A stretch of DNA of 64,000 nt, from positions 1 through 64,000 of the forward strand of contig NZ_ANBD01000161.1 of NCBI RefSeq assembly GCF_000341005.1. Direction: 5' to 3'. The notes beneath the pieces were generated by a model that saw nothing but the letters and a program-made list of their open reading frames with translations, had not been told where the DNA came from and did not search any database. This stretch comes from Nocardiopsis alkaliphila YIM 80379 (GTDB taxonomy: Bacteria; Actinomycetota; Actinomycetes; Streptosporangiales; Streptosporangiaceae). A program made the translations under genes and the position numbers. Below, one piece after another: positions 53,301-60,895 of the stretch. Within the stretch, counting starts at the first letter, position 1. Each line of letters starts with the position of its first letter.

Positions 53301-53374
53301 TCGGTACCTTCGAGGAACTCGACCTCCCCGAAGCCGAGCAGGCCCGTGAGGCGTTACGGAAGCTGGACGGTTAG
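50372..53374 (+). CDS. AfsR/SARP-type regulator (OmpR-HTH, BTAD, NB-ARC, TPR)
   Basis: A 1000-residue regulator. Residues about 1-90 form an OmpR-type winged helix (LGVLLVHVGREVTFDQLIGYLW, VIQVQISHLRRAF), about 95-240 the bacterial transcriptional activation domain, about 270-520 an NB-ARC ATPase (Walker A VITGSGGVGKTTIAV, LLLVLDN, GGLPLALRVIGAR), and about 640-990 TPR repeats. This is the AfsR layout, activating secondary metabolism or stress genes. No biosynthetic cluster is next to it, so it may act in trans. GTG at 50372 suits both the fold and the leaderless promoter. Confidence 0.9.
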   Translation: MEFGLLGPIAAWSDGRSLPVGGPRQRCVLGVLLVHVGREVTFDQLIGYLWSDDPPRTARSVIQVQISHLRRAFPEMIRTTSGGYLADIEPDQVDLHRFRRLRSEAEREPPEKAVENLSAALGYWRGIPFSGVGSEHLYYSLVSPLLEERWNAVAEWADHALFLGRAREVVSYLTPIARAEPMRERIHQLLITALWHSGERAKALATYEELRSHLSEELGVDPGPDLGALHARILRSDRPSDTPPQGVSPVMSQTSEAPFVVRNDLPRDIPDFSGRSDSFAQLLDLSVVDDKRAKICVITGSGGVGKTTIAVRAGHELADHYADGQLFIDLYGYAVNKDPLDPSSALGALLRAIGASPEEIPEELDERSALWRARLMGKRLLLVLDNAVSYAQVSPLLTSSPGSLTLITSRNDLSGLSGAKHLNLGVLEEDSSLELFAQILGEDRVEAEPEEATEVVRLCGGLPLALRVIGARMLSRPRWTFAHVVRRLSDQSRQFQELRVDGQSVESVIDLSYRSLTPDLHTAFLLLSGSFGRSVDLHGAAALMGLPPEDADDLLQELVGVCLLDEPHADVYRFHDLIHAFATQRARNDIGSIEYERAREAHAEYFTETTDRAAEFLGRSVADDGRPRTSRYEAPLSSREEAEEWFELHQEDITEVVEYFATRGRGDEAWRIADSAWKFYAIRGRTGLLLSLHERALAANDGSGHERGRAVTLIGMGIAYYIEGSFDRALEMLTDARDSLEAVGDEWGMVRALSNLAMVYERVGRFREAAAMIEELLDHDLTLADPNVAAVQWGNLAVLRQMLGEHEEALRCAESALRIGEGASEEEGRAYVKRVMGEARAGLGDLRGGFADLNESLEISLRLRLVSTQIYAYNSLGVVHRNAGELDEAVLAHEKALELAEESGDRSGDAEILVELGATLAVDHRLDEAVRTLEKAWGIAAERNERYMAARAELCLGLLPESVMKVDRGRALLTNALGTFEELDLPEAEQAREALRKLDG

Positions 53375-54186
53375 GCGACCCGGGTTCGTTTCCTCCCCGT
53401 CCGCCGGGGGCTCTTCCAGCCCCCGTGGCGGCGCATCGAACGCAGGTACAGCTTCGCGGGCAGGGTCCTGACGGGGCGGGGGATCCTCGGATACACGACC
53501 CTGGTCACCCGCGTCAACCGGTCGAATCCGCGCTGTTTGGCCGGTGACCAGGGGATACCGAACTCTCGCCGCAGCTCCGGCGGCAGCAGCCCACCGGTGA
53601 GGAACCGCTGGGTCAGGGTGAGCGGCCACAACACCCGCTTCTTCGGCCGGAACAACTCATCGGCCAGACCACGGGCGGCACCCTCGACCCTCAACCGCGC
53701 GTACGCACCGCTCCAGTACTCGTCGAACTCCCTCGGGGTCGCGGGCCATTCCTCCTCCGGCAGGCCCAGCGCGGTGGCGTACACCGAGGACTCCCGCAGG
53801 AAGCGGTACCGCTCCTGAGGGGAGAGGTCTCCGATGACCAGTTCGTACAGCCGTTCACCCGAGTGGTACAGGGTCGCACCCACCCACAGCAGCAGCTCGG
53901 GGTCGAGCGCGTCGTATCCGGGTCCGCGTACCTTGCGGTGCATCGCGCGCACGATGGCCTGGACCCGGTCGCGTTCCTCCTCGGTGCCCAGAGCCATCCC
54001 ATAGACGTAGTACAGGGTGCCGCGCAGTCGATCCAGGGGGCGAGAGGCGAAGTCGCTGTGTTCGGACACGCCTCGGGCGACGGAGGGGTGGGCGATCTGG
54101 AGCAGGACCGCGTAACCGGCCCCGAGCAGGAGGGCGGCCTCCGCGTTGATCCGACCCAGCGTGGATCCATCGGACGATCGGTCCAT
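53371..54186 (-). CDS. DUF2236 / MpaB-like oxygenase family protein
   Basis: A 271-residue all-helical protein of the DUF2236 family, related to latex-clearing and MpaB-type haem oxygenases. LQIAHPSVARGVSEHSDF, RLRGTLYYVYGMALGT and a His-containing VRAMHRKVRG followed by LLWVGATLYHS are conserved. ATG at 54186 agrees with the family start and with a leaderless promoter. The stop overlaps the convergent regulator gene by 4 bases. A role in oxidising a hydrophobic substrate is possible. Confidence 0.82.
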   Translation of the reverse strand: MDRSSDGSTLGRINAEAALLLGAGYAVLLQIAHPSVARGVSEHSDFASRPLDRLRGTLYYVYGMALGTEEERDRVQAIVRAMHRKVRGPGYDALDPELLLWVGATLYHSGERLYELVIGDLSPQERYRFLRESSVYATALGLPEEEWPATPREFDEYWSGAYARLRVEGAARGLADELFRPKKRVLWPLTLTQRFLTGGLLPPELRREFGIPWSPAKQRGFDRLTRVTRVVYPRIPRPVRTLPAKLYLRSMRRHGGWKSPRRTGRKRTRVA

Positions 54187-54192
54187 GTCTGG

Positions 54193-54198
54193 ATGGTA
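54193..54198 (-). promoter_or_regulatory. -10 element of a leaderless promoter (DUF2236 gene)
   Basis: On the minus strand TACCAT lies 6 bases before the ATG at 54186. The rest of the intergenic region to 54659 holds no gene that I can support. Confidence 0.45.
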
Positions 54199-54659
54199 GG
54201 CCAGAACGGTGTCCCGTAAACCACGACGTGCTCCCGCGTGCGGAGTCCACTCGGGCGAGTGGAAGCAGGGTAAGAGGACTGTCACCTGAAGGTGAGGTCT
54301 GCTCGAACCCGCCCACGGTCGGCCCCTGGATTCGTCCATCGCGGGCCAGACCGGAACCTAATCTGGAAGGTGTATTTCCAGTTCGAGTGCGCACCTGGAC
54401 CGGAGCCCATCAGTACCAGTGTCCCGTAACACCGACCCCGAATCCCGCCACCGGTACGCAACGCACACCCTTCCCCCGCTTTCCGGGATCTTGACGGACG
54501 GTGACTCCCTCTTTACGGTCTTCGACACCGGGTGGGGAATCCGAAACCCACGGAAATAACCGGCCGTGGACGCCTCCGCCCGACCCCCTGGACCGGTGAC
54601 GGTCCGGGTCACCCCGCTACGGCCCCTCGGGGCCGTGACCCACAGGAAGGGCACGATTC

Positions 54660-55184
54660 ATGACCCTGCGCAGCAAGATCCGCTCGACCGCGGCCGTCGC
54701 CGCCGGAACCGCCCTGATCTTCGGCCTCATGCCGGCGGGCACCGCCAGTGCCCATGGCTACGTCTCCGACCCGCCCAGTCGCCAGACCCAGTGCGCCGCC
54801 GGCGTGGTCCAGTGCGGCTCCATCCAGTGGGAACCGCAGAGCGTCGAGGGCCCCAAGGGTCTGATGGAGTGCGCCGGAGGCAATGAGCGCTTCGCCGAGC
54901 TCAACGACGACGACTACGGCTGGGACGTCACCCCCGTCGGCACCACCGCCACCTTCGAGTGGATCATCACCGCCGCCCACGCCACCGCCGAGTGGGAGTA
55001 CTTCATCGACGGGCAGCTGATCGACAGCTTCGACGAGGGCGGTGCCCAGCCGCCGAACAACTTCTCCCACCAGGTCGACCTGTCCGGGTACAGCGGTGAG
55101 CACACCGTCCTGGCCCGCTGGAACGTCGCCGACACCGCCAACGCGTTCTACGCCTGCGTCGACGTCAACATCGGCGCCCTGTAG
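54660..55184 (+). CDS. AA10 lytic polysaccharide monooxygenase (short form)
   Basis: A 174-residue secreted protein. The signal peptide (1-31, ending TASA) is cleaved before His32, so the mature protein starts HGYVSDPPSR, the hallmark of AA10 copper oxygenases. His107 in TAAHATAEWEYF is the second histidine-brace ligand, and NAFYACVDVNI supplies the axial aromatic residue near the C-terminus. The mature length of 143 residues is short for AA10, and there is no carbohydrate-binding module. Acts outside the cell on chitin or cellulose. AGGAAGGG ribosome site. Confidence 0.85.
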   Translation: MTLRSKIRSTAAVAAGTALIFGLMPAGTASAHGYVSDPPSRQTQCAAGVVQCGSIQWEPQSVEGPKGLMECAGGNERFAELNDDDYGWDVTPVGTTATFEWIITAAHATAEWEYFIDGQLIDSFDEGGAQPPNNFSHQVDLSGYSGEHTVLARWNVADTANAFYACVDVNIGAL

Positions 55185-55327
55185 TCCGGCCCTCCGGCCC
55201 GGTCCTCCCCTGGATCGGGCCGGTATGCGTCCTTTGTTGCTTCGTAGGGGTAATCATCCGTTCGTCCCCCCATCATGGGAACATGCGTTGAGTACGGACT
55301 CGACTACTTTCGGAAAGACCCCTACGC

Positions 55328-56155
55328 ATGGGACACCCTTACCCCCCGCCCGGACAGCCTCATCCAGGCCGACCCTCCTTCTCAGGACAGCCGAGTCCCT
55401 CCCCACACCAGGCTCCCCCCGGGCAGCCCGGACACCCTCCGCAACCTCCGCCCCCGCCCGGCCACCCGACACCGTCCCCGCCCCCGGCGCCGGGAGGTGG
55501 TCCTCGTACGGGGACCACCATCGCGCTCACCGCCACGGCGACCCTGGCGATCGCCGGCGTCCTCACCTGGACCGTGGTCTTCGCCTACGGTTCCTCCTCT
55601 GGCGTGAACACCGCCCAAGGTCTGCCCACCGACGACCCGTGCGCCTCCATCAGCGAGCAGACCCTCACCGACCTGGACGCCGAACCCTCCTCCTGGACCA
55701 CCGGCGAGTACACCAATGGGTGCAGGTGGGAAGTCTCGATCGCGGGGGAGGACGGGGTCCCCCTGGCCTTCGACCGGGCCGTGGCCTTCGCGGAGGCGGA
55801 CGCCGACAGGCTGGAGGACGTCGCCGGTGACGAGGAGGAGGTACCGCGCGATACCGATGAGCTCTATGACTACACCGTCGAGGGAGCCGACAGGGTCTAC
55901 ATCGACCTGCAGGAGGAGGGGTACTCCGACAGTCGGGACCGCTCCCTTTCCTATGGGGACGAGAGCACGCTCATCCTTCACGACGTCAACTACGGCTACA
56001 CCGACGACCGGGTGAATCAGAGCGTGACCCTCGTCGTTCGGGAGGGCGACCTCGTGAGCAGGATTTCCTTCGACCTGAGCGGTGACACCCCCGCGATCGA
56101 CATCGACGAGGCCGAGAGCCTGATCACCAGGGTCGCCGACGATGTCTTCGGTTGA
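55328..56155 (+). CDS. Proline-rich single-pass membrane protein, copy 1
   Basis: A 275-residue protein. The first 60 residues are almost entirely Pro, Gly, Ser and His, then one membrane helix (about 63-85) and an acidic outer domain with two Cys (CASIS, NGCRWEV) in an arrangement like DUF3558 lipoproteins. Shares layout with the next gene. Function unknown; a cell-surface protein. Confidence 0.7.
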   Translation: MGHPYPPPGQPHPGRPSFSGQPSPSPHQAPPGQPGHPPQPPPPPGHPTPSPPPAPGGGPRTGTTIALTATATLAIAGVLTWTVVFAYGSSSGVNTAQGLPTDDPCASISEQTLTDLDAEPSSWTTGEYTNGCRWEVSIAGEDGVPLAFDRAVAFAEADADRLEDVAGDEEEVPRDTDELYDYTVEGADRVYIDLQEEGYSDSRDRSLSYGDESTLILHDVNYGYTDDRVNQSVTLVVREGDLVSRISFDLSGDTPAIDIDEAESLITRVADDVFG

Positions 56156-56210
56156 TCGGCGACCTTTCCCTCCCAGACCCTCAGGCCATGCTCGGAACAG
56201 GAGATCCGCC

Positions 56211-56897
56211 GTGTACCACGGTCCGACACAGCAGTTTCCCCCACCCGCCCCCGTAGCCCCTCGTCGTACCGGGCGCACCGTGGGGATCACCATCGCGGTG
56301 ACCCTGGGCGTGTACGCGTTGGTGGTGGGGGTCGCCGGAGCGGTGATCGCCGGGACCGGAGCGAGAAACACCGTGGGCCCCGAGGTCGAAGGACTGCCCA
56401 CCGAGCCGTGTTCGGCGGCGAGCGGCTCCCAACTCGGCTCCTTGTCCGCGATGGTGGCGACCGCCTCCTTCTCCGAGGTCGGTTCCAGTTGCCAGTGGTA
56501 CGTCGAGTACTCGGATGGGACCCAGGGCACGCTGTCCGTGCGTTACCGGATTCCCACGGATGACGATCGTGAACCGCTTCGTGGTGAGTCGAACGCCCAG
56601 GACCAGTACGCGGAAGAGGCCGACGCCCTGCGCGATGGAGAGGACGGCGAGTACTGGACGCAGGAGATCTTGGAAGTCCGCGACCTCGATCTCGGCGACG
56701 AGTCGGTGGTCTCCCACTACCGGACGGGAAGCGGCGAGCTGAACAGCCAGGCCGAGGTGCTGGTACGGTCCGGCGGCGTGCTGGTCTCCGTCCAGACCAC
56801 CGAACTCTGGGAGCAGGCTTCGGGCCGAGCCGATTTCACCGAGGACGAGGAAACGCTCATCGCCATCGCCGAGAACGCGCTCACCTTGGTGGAGTGA
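56211..56897 (+). CDS. Proline-rich single-pass membrane protein, copy 2
   Basis: A 228-residue protein with a short Pro-rich head, one membrane helix (about 24-48, VGITIAVTLGVYALVVGVAGAVIAG in two parts) and an acidic outer domain with two Cys (PCSAAS, SSCQWYVEY), like its neighbour. GTG at 56211 has AGGAG 9 bases upstream; the longer frame from 56142 would overlap the previous gene. The pair looks like a diverged tandem duplication. Confidence 0.7.
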   Translation: MYHGPTQQFPPPAPVAPRRTGRTVGITIAVTLGVYALVVGVAGAVIAGTGARNTVGPEVEGLPTEPCSAASGSQLGSLSAMVATASFSEVGSSCQWYVEYSDGTQGTLSVRYRIPTDDDREPLRGESNAQDQYAEEADALRDGEDGEYWTQEILEVRDLDLGDESVVSHYRTGSGELNSQAEVLVRSGGVLVSVQTTELWEQASGRADFTEDEETLIAIAENALTLVE

Positions 56898-56915
56898 GCG
56901 GTGACCCGGAAACGA

Positions 56916-56945
56916 CGAAGGCCGGTCCCATGGAACCGGCCTTCG
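56916..56945 (+). terminator. Terminator after the proline-rich protein pair
   Basis: A perfect 11-bp stem (CGAAGGCCGGT with ACCGGCCTTCG) around an 8-base loop. Confidence 0.8.
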
Positions 56946-57398
56946 TGCTGGTCAGGGGTGGTGGTCGTGCTGCCCCGTGAGTACTCGCGTGGTTCCCTCG
57001 CACGGTTTTGCCATATTTTGAGGCTATTGTCGGCGCAGCTGCGTCGGATCAACCGTGGGAAGGGCACAGGTGGGCGGCAATCTGCGCATGGGCCAGGTGT
57101 TTCGTTACGCGCGTGATCAACGGGATAGCCAAGGTCTCTGGGCAGGGAAGCGTTGCCCCTCGCAACACGTCTTCGATTGCCGCACCAGATTCAGCGCGTG
57201 GTGCGGAGCACCGCCAAACCCAGGCTCGAGGAAGTTCGGGCCGATGCCCTGGCACGCCCGCACGACCTCACCCGGCATCGAACGACGGCCGGTTCGCTCC
57301 CTCGGCAACGGACCGTTGGAGGAGGGATTCACAGGAACGACCTGTGATCGGAACTCCCCTTCGACTCGAACGGATTGCTGAGGTGGTCGTGTGATGGC
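56946..57398. other. Intergenic region with possible decayed HTH gene
   Basis: No intact gene. Pieces in different forward frames resemble an XRE regulator (MGQVFRYARDQRDSQG near 57090, then QRVVRSTAKPRLEEVRADALARP near 57190-57260), which may be a remnant broken by frameshifts. Tentative. Confidence 0.25.
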
Positions 57399-57575
57399 CT
57401 ACCCGTCGATGGTCCGGGAGGTCTCGATGAAGGCGTTCCATTCCGCGCGGGTGAAGGACAGGTGTCCCAATTCCCTGTTCTGGGTGTCGCGCACATCGGC
57501 TCCGGCTTGGTACTCCCGGGCCTCGACACACTCGTTCGACCCACCGCTGTGGCTGCTCTTGTGCCAGTCACTCAT
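57399..57575 (-). CDS. DUF397 protein, partner of the adjacent XRE regulator
   Basis: A 58-residue protein that reads WHKSSHSGGSNECVEARE near the start and ends FTRAEWNAFIETSRTIDG, the full DUF397 signature. The ATG overlaps the stop of the XRE-DUF5753 gene (ATGAGTGA), so translation is coupled. In Streptomyces, XRE-DUF5753/DUF397 pairs (WhiJ-type) act in development and antibiotic control and have been compared to toxin-antitoxin systems. Too short and shadowed to be obvious, but well supported. Confidence 0.9.
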   Translation of the reverse strand: MSDWHKSSHSGGSNECVEAREYQAGADVRDTQNRELGHLSFTRAEWNAFIETSRTIDG

Positions 57576-58395
57576 CGTCGATCTTCCTCATCTCGTCGTG
57601 GATGGCCTCCAGGGTCTCCTGCGGGTCGCGGGCGGCTCCCTGGAGAGAAGTGAACAGCAACCGGCTTCGAAAGATACCAGCGGAGTCGGTGATGATTCGG
57701 CCCTCTTCAGCGGATTCCATGTAGACCACCTCGGGTTCGTCCGCCGTGGTGATGATGCGACGGGGTCCTGAGTTTCCCGCGTGGTGAGGGGAGTTGGTGG
57801 GGATCATCTGCACGGTGAGACGTTCACTGTTGATCAAGTCGGCGACACGGGCGAGCTGCGCGCGTTGGATTTCCGGGGAACCGTAGCGTCGGGCCAGCAC
57901 GCTTTGGTCGATGATCAACCAGAGGGAGGGAGCCTCGGCCTGGGTCATCTGATCGGCGCGTTCGCGCCTCTCTTTGGCCAGCGCCCTGACTTCCTTGCCC
58001 GACAGCCACGGTGAACCATAGCGAATCAGTGCGTGCGCGTACTGCTCGGTTTGTAGGTACGACGGAAACACGAGGGGCTGGTACTCCAAGATGGCGTCAG
58101 CGGCATGGGTGCGTTTGGTGACCTCGTGCAGCCACACCTGACGGCCGGATCCCGTCAGCTCTTCCCAGAGCTTGTCCAGTCTCCCGTCGCTCCCCAAGAC
58201 CTCGTCCAAGAGCTTTCTCAACCAAGGGCGCGCCATGGCTCGGCCGTTCTCGACGTCGGACAGGTGGGAATCGCTGATCGTCGTGCCCCGCTGGCTGACC
58301 CTCCGGGCCAGAGCCTGCTGAGTCAGCTCTGCTTCCACGCGTAGCCTGCGCAGTTCCCGCCCGAATGCCTTCAGAGCCCGTTCGTCCGTGTGCAT
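57568..58395 (-). CDS. XRE-family regulator with DUF5753 domain
   Basis: A 275-residue regulator with HTH at about 10-65 (LRVEAELTQQALARRVSQRGTTISDSHLSDVENGRA is its two helices, conserved Q and the recognition helix ISDSHLSDVE) and DUF5753 at about 95-270 (YQPLVFPSYLQTEQYAHALI, VVYMES). ATG at 58395 fits the family start. Paired with the DUF397 gene downstream. It is only distantly similar to the XRE protein at 1218. Confidence 0.9.
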   Translation of the reverse strand: MHTDERALKAFGRELRRLRVEAELTQQALARRVSQRGTTISDSHLSDVENGRAMARPWLRKLLDEVLGSDGRLDKLWEELTGSGRQVWLHEVTKRTHAADAILEYQPLVFPSYLQTEQYAHALIRYGSPWLSGKEVRALAKERRERADQMTQAEAPSLWLIIDQSVLARRYGSPEIQRAQLARVADLINSERLTVQMIPTNSPHHAGNSGPRRIITTADEPEVVYMESAEEGRIITDSAGIFRSRLLFTSLQGAARDPQETLEAIHDEMRKIDDE

Positions 58396-58562
58396 GGAGC
58401 CATGGGAACACAAGGAGCGACTGACCGTGGGAGATTCCAGAGAATTCCAAGCGCATGTGGAAGATTGGTGAGCTCTCCGAGCAGCCTTCACACGCCATTA
58501 CCCCAGGCCACATCCTTTCTGTCGCGGGCCCGCAGCCATCAGCACGACGACGAAAGGAACCG

Positions 58563-59069
58563 GTGGATTCCATGACTCCCACTCGGCCACCCCTCGACCT
58601 GCCCCGAAGGATCCGCTGCACGGACCCCGAACAGGGGACCCTGGAGTGCGGGCACCGGCTCTGGCACCTCAAGGCCGCCCGTAGCTGGGCCGCCCACGTG
58701 GCCCGCACCACCCCCGCCTGCGCGGACCCGCTGCTGGTCTCACTCTCCGAACTGCACACCAACGCGTTGAAGCACACCGCTTCGGGGCGCCCCGGTGGTC
58801 GGGTGCGTATCGAGATCGAACGGCGCCGACGCCTGTTCCTGCTCCGGGTCACCGACGACGGACCCCGCCCCGGTGCGGAGGTGACCGTGCCCCAGGCCCG
58901 CCCGGTGGAGGGGCTGCGTGGCGTGGACGGGTTGCTCGCCGAGGGCGGGTACGGCCTGGCCTTGGTGGACGCGATGGCCCTGTTCTGGGACTTCACCCGA
59001 GAGCCGGACGGCGGGTTGACGGTCCGTGCCGCCTTCGACCGGTCCGGGCGCACCCGGATGGCCGCGTGA
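58563..59069 (+). CDS. Stand-alone HATPase (RsbW-like ATP-binding protein)
   Basis: A 168-residue GHKL ATPase domain: N box LVSLSELHTNALKHTA (a His replaces the usual Asn-Glu context), G1 VTDDGPRPG, and G2-like GGYGLALVDAMA. GTG at 58563 is chosen for its AAAGGA 5 bases upstream; ATG at 58572 is the alternative. Divergent from the XRE-DUF5753/DUF397 pair, an arrangement frequent in Nocardiopsis- and Streptomyces-type genomes, so it is probably their regulatory target or partner. Confidence 0.75.
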   Translation: MDSMTPTRPPLDLPRRIRCTDPEQGTLECGHRLWHLKAARSWAAHVARTTPACADPLLVSLSELHTNALKHTASGRPGGRVRIEIERRRRLFLLRVTDDGPRPGAEVTVPQARPVEGLRGVDGLLAEGGYGLALVDAMALFWDFTREPDGGLTVRAAFDRSGRTRMAA

Positions 59070-59354
59070 AAACCCGCGACCGGGTAGTGGCCGACAGGCC
59101 TTGAAACACCTCGCCCACCCAAGCGAACGTCGGCCATCCCTCGAGGGAACGGCGTGTTCAGCGGCCGATCCAGGGCCCTGTGCCCTGTGCGGCATGGACG
59201 GGAAGCGCAGCACCGGGACGTGTGGTCTCGGGGCCACAGACACCCGCCCATGCCGAGCAACGAAGAAGGACCCACAAGTGGAGGCGCCCCGACGCGGTGC
59301 GGCGAACACCGGGCCGGGGCTGACATCCCCACCTGAGAAAGCAGGAGGAGATTC

Positions 59355-59819
59355 GTGGAAAAGTCTACTGGTAGGCACCGCAAACCCGTGCGGGGCTGGG
59401 GACAGCGCGTGCGGTGGCTGTTCGGCGCGATCCTGACCGCAGTGCTGTGCAGCCCGCTTGAAGTCGCACCGTGCCGCAGCATCGGCCGTCCCAGGAACGA
59501 AGGCCGGTCGGTGCTGGAACGCCGCTCGAGGTCCAAGGCTCTGCCGGCCGCCACTCGCCAGGTGCGGAGTACGGGGCCGAAGGTCCTCGGTGAAGCTGGA
59601 AAAGAGCATGAGCCGGGGCCGGTACGGTTTCCGCGTCCTCGATGCCCGCACCCATCGGAGCAGCAGGGGTGGTGTGTGGACGACGATGGGGTGCGCGGGG
59701 TGCGCCCGTACCTGTTCCACACTCCGAAGCGCGGGAGCCGTTTCCCGGTGGCGGAAGCGCCGGGGGAGTTCGATGACCTGGCCGGCGCGGTGCGCACCTG
59801 GCTGGGCCTGGCCACCTGA
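59355..59819 (+). CDS. Hypothetical protein downstream of the HATPase gene
   Basis: A 154-residue basic protein. The frame starts with GTG behind an ideal AGGAGGAG ribosome site and has high third-position GC throughout. A hydrophobic stretch near residues 21-33 (WLFGAILTAVLCS) might be a membrane segment. The C-terminus VRPYLFHTPKRGSRFPVAEAPGEFDDL resembles tails of small proteins that accompany such ATPases in related genomes. No known domain. Confidence 0.5.
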   Translation: MEKSTGRHRKPVRGWGQRVRWLFGAILTAVLCSPLEVAPCRSIGRPRNEGRSVLERRSRSKALPAATRQVRSTGPKVLGEAGKEHEPGPVRFPRPRCPHPSEQQGWCVDDDGVRGVRPYLFHTPKRGSRFPVAEAPGEFDDLAGAVRTWLGLAT

Positions 59820-59836
59820 GTACACGCTCTGGGATT

Positions 59837-59864
59837 GGGGCGGTGCCGCAGGTGGCATCGCCCC
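59837..59864 (+). terminator. Hairpin after the hypothetical gene
   Basis: An 11-bp stem with one mismatch (GGGGCGGTGCC with GGCATCGCCCC), followed by TCTT. Confidence 0.65.
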
Positions 59865-59893
59865 TCTTGCCCTACGTGGTAGGCGTCCTGGTG

Positions 59894-59917
59894 TTGACTC
59901 ACGCCGTTGTGAGTCAA
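59894..59917. repeat. Perfect inverted repeat TTGACTCAC-N6-GTGAGTCAA
   Basis: A 9-bp perfect inverted repeat at the left edge of the tRNA-Pro scar region. It could be an operator, a recombinase half-site pair or a small hairpin; no gene is near enough to decide. Confidence 0.5.
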
Positions 59918-60058
59918 GTTGTTTCTCGCGGGGCGAAGGGCGGCTTCCCGCAGGCCCGGGAAGTGTAGACCGGCCCGTGGTCGGAGTGAAAGATTGCCCC
60001 TTCCAGACCCCCGGGCTCGCGCGCTACGCCCTTGAAGGCTCCATGCTGGGAAAACGAA

Positions 60059-60090
60059 GAACGGGTGCCCACGTGTGTGGACACCCGTTC
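60059..60090 (-). terminator. tRNA-type terminator at tRNA-Pro remnant A
   Basis: On the minus strand GAACGGGTG pairs with CACCCGTTC with an inner CCAC/GTGG stem, followed by TTCGTTTTCCC. It sits right behind the 3' end of tRNA-Pro remnant A. Confidence 0.75.
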
Positions 60091-60094
60091 CTTT

Positions 60095-60137
60095 GTCGGG
60101 GTGGCGGGATTTGAGCCCACGACCTCTTCGTCCCGAA
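60095..60137 (-). pseudogene. 3' half of tRNA-Pro(GGG), remnant A (att scar)
   Basis: On the minus strand the 43 bases run from the anticodon loop (TTCGGGA) through the anticodon stem 3' side (CGAAG), variable region, T arm (GTGGGCTCAAATCCCGC) to the acceptor 3' strand (CACCCCGAC). Upstream of the loop the match to tRNA stops: there is no proper anticodon 5' stem, D arm or acceptor 5' strand. A displaced 3' half ending in the anticodon loop is the classical mark of site-specific integration into a tRNA gene. Confidence 0.75.
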
Positions 60138-60843
60138 CAAGGTACGGGGCCGACCTGTGGTATTCGGGATCGTAGCAGGTCAAAGCGTTGCTTTAGGTTG
60201 GTGTGTGCAAGTGAGGGGGTTGTGGGGAAATCTTTCCCAGGCTCTCCCCGCTTCTCCCGCCCCTGGTCCGGACACAGAGCGGCCCCGGTTCGATGGTGAG
60301 CGGATTCAAGGGGCCTTCTGCGTGTCCGCCGGTTTGGCCCATGCATGACCCGGATTTGGCCGACCGCGTTGAGTACGAAGCTGTGAAGGCGCCAGGTGTC
60401 CCAGGGCATGTGGAAGCCCAGGTTCGCGAGGAGGTTGAGGAGCCAGTCGAGCAGCAGGTGGACCCGATCCAAGAGGCGGTCGCCGATCAGGTGGAGGCGG
60501 ATGTGAGTGGCGCTCAGGGTTCAGGTGGTTGACAGTTGGTCTGAACTGCTAGCGAACTGTCGGTTGAGCCAAGACTTGCAGTTGGCGCCCGTGCGGGTCG
60601 GGCGCCCGGTCACAACACAACCGCACCCCTGACACGAATAAGGTTCCGCCATACATTAGTTGTGCGATCGATCAGCAAGGTGGAACTCTCATGTCCCACC
60701 GTACCCCGGACACCCCGTCACCATCGGGAAAGGGGAACGTGATCGCGTTGAGGAGTGCCGCACAGTGATAGTGGCATGTGTGTGCGGAATCACTCGGGCG
60801 GGTTTGTCTCTCCAGATTCTCCCGAGCGCCCCCGGAAACGAGG
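60138..60843. other. Decayed DNA between the two tRNA-Pro remnants
   Basis: About 700 bases with no reliable gene on either strand. An inverted repeat GACAGTT (60531-60537)/AACTGTC (60555-60561) flanks CTGCTAGCG. Open frames here lack ribosome sites and family resemblance. Probably remains of an earlier integrated element. Confidence 0.45.
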
Positions 60844-60879
60844 CAGGGGCCCGACTCACTTTCGTGAATCAGGCCCCTG
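60844..60879 (-). terminator. tRNA-type terminator at tRNA-Pro remnant B
   Basis: CAGGGGCC-CGACTCAC pairs with GTGAATC-A-GGCCCCTG around TTTC. It lies behind the 3' end of remnant B with respect to the minus strand. Confidence 0.7.
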
Positions 60880-60895
60880 ATTTTGTGTTTCTTAA

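Noticed and set aside
60095-60180. An intact tRNA-Pro
   Set aside because: Only the part from the anticodon loop to the 3' end matches; D arm and acceptor 5' strand are missing.
58097-60472. A 791-aa minus-strand open frame
   Set aside because: It runs antisense through the HATPase and hypothetical genes and over the XRE gene in another frame, has no family resemblance, and arises from GC-rich codon bias.
60293-60532. A 79-aa acidic plus-strand frame and a leucine-rich minus-strand frame opposite it
   Set aside because: Neither has a ribosome site or known family; they lie in decayed DNA between the tRNA remnants, so neither could be supported.
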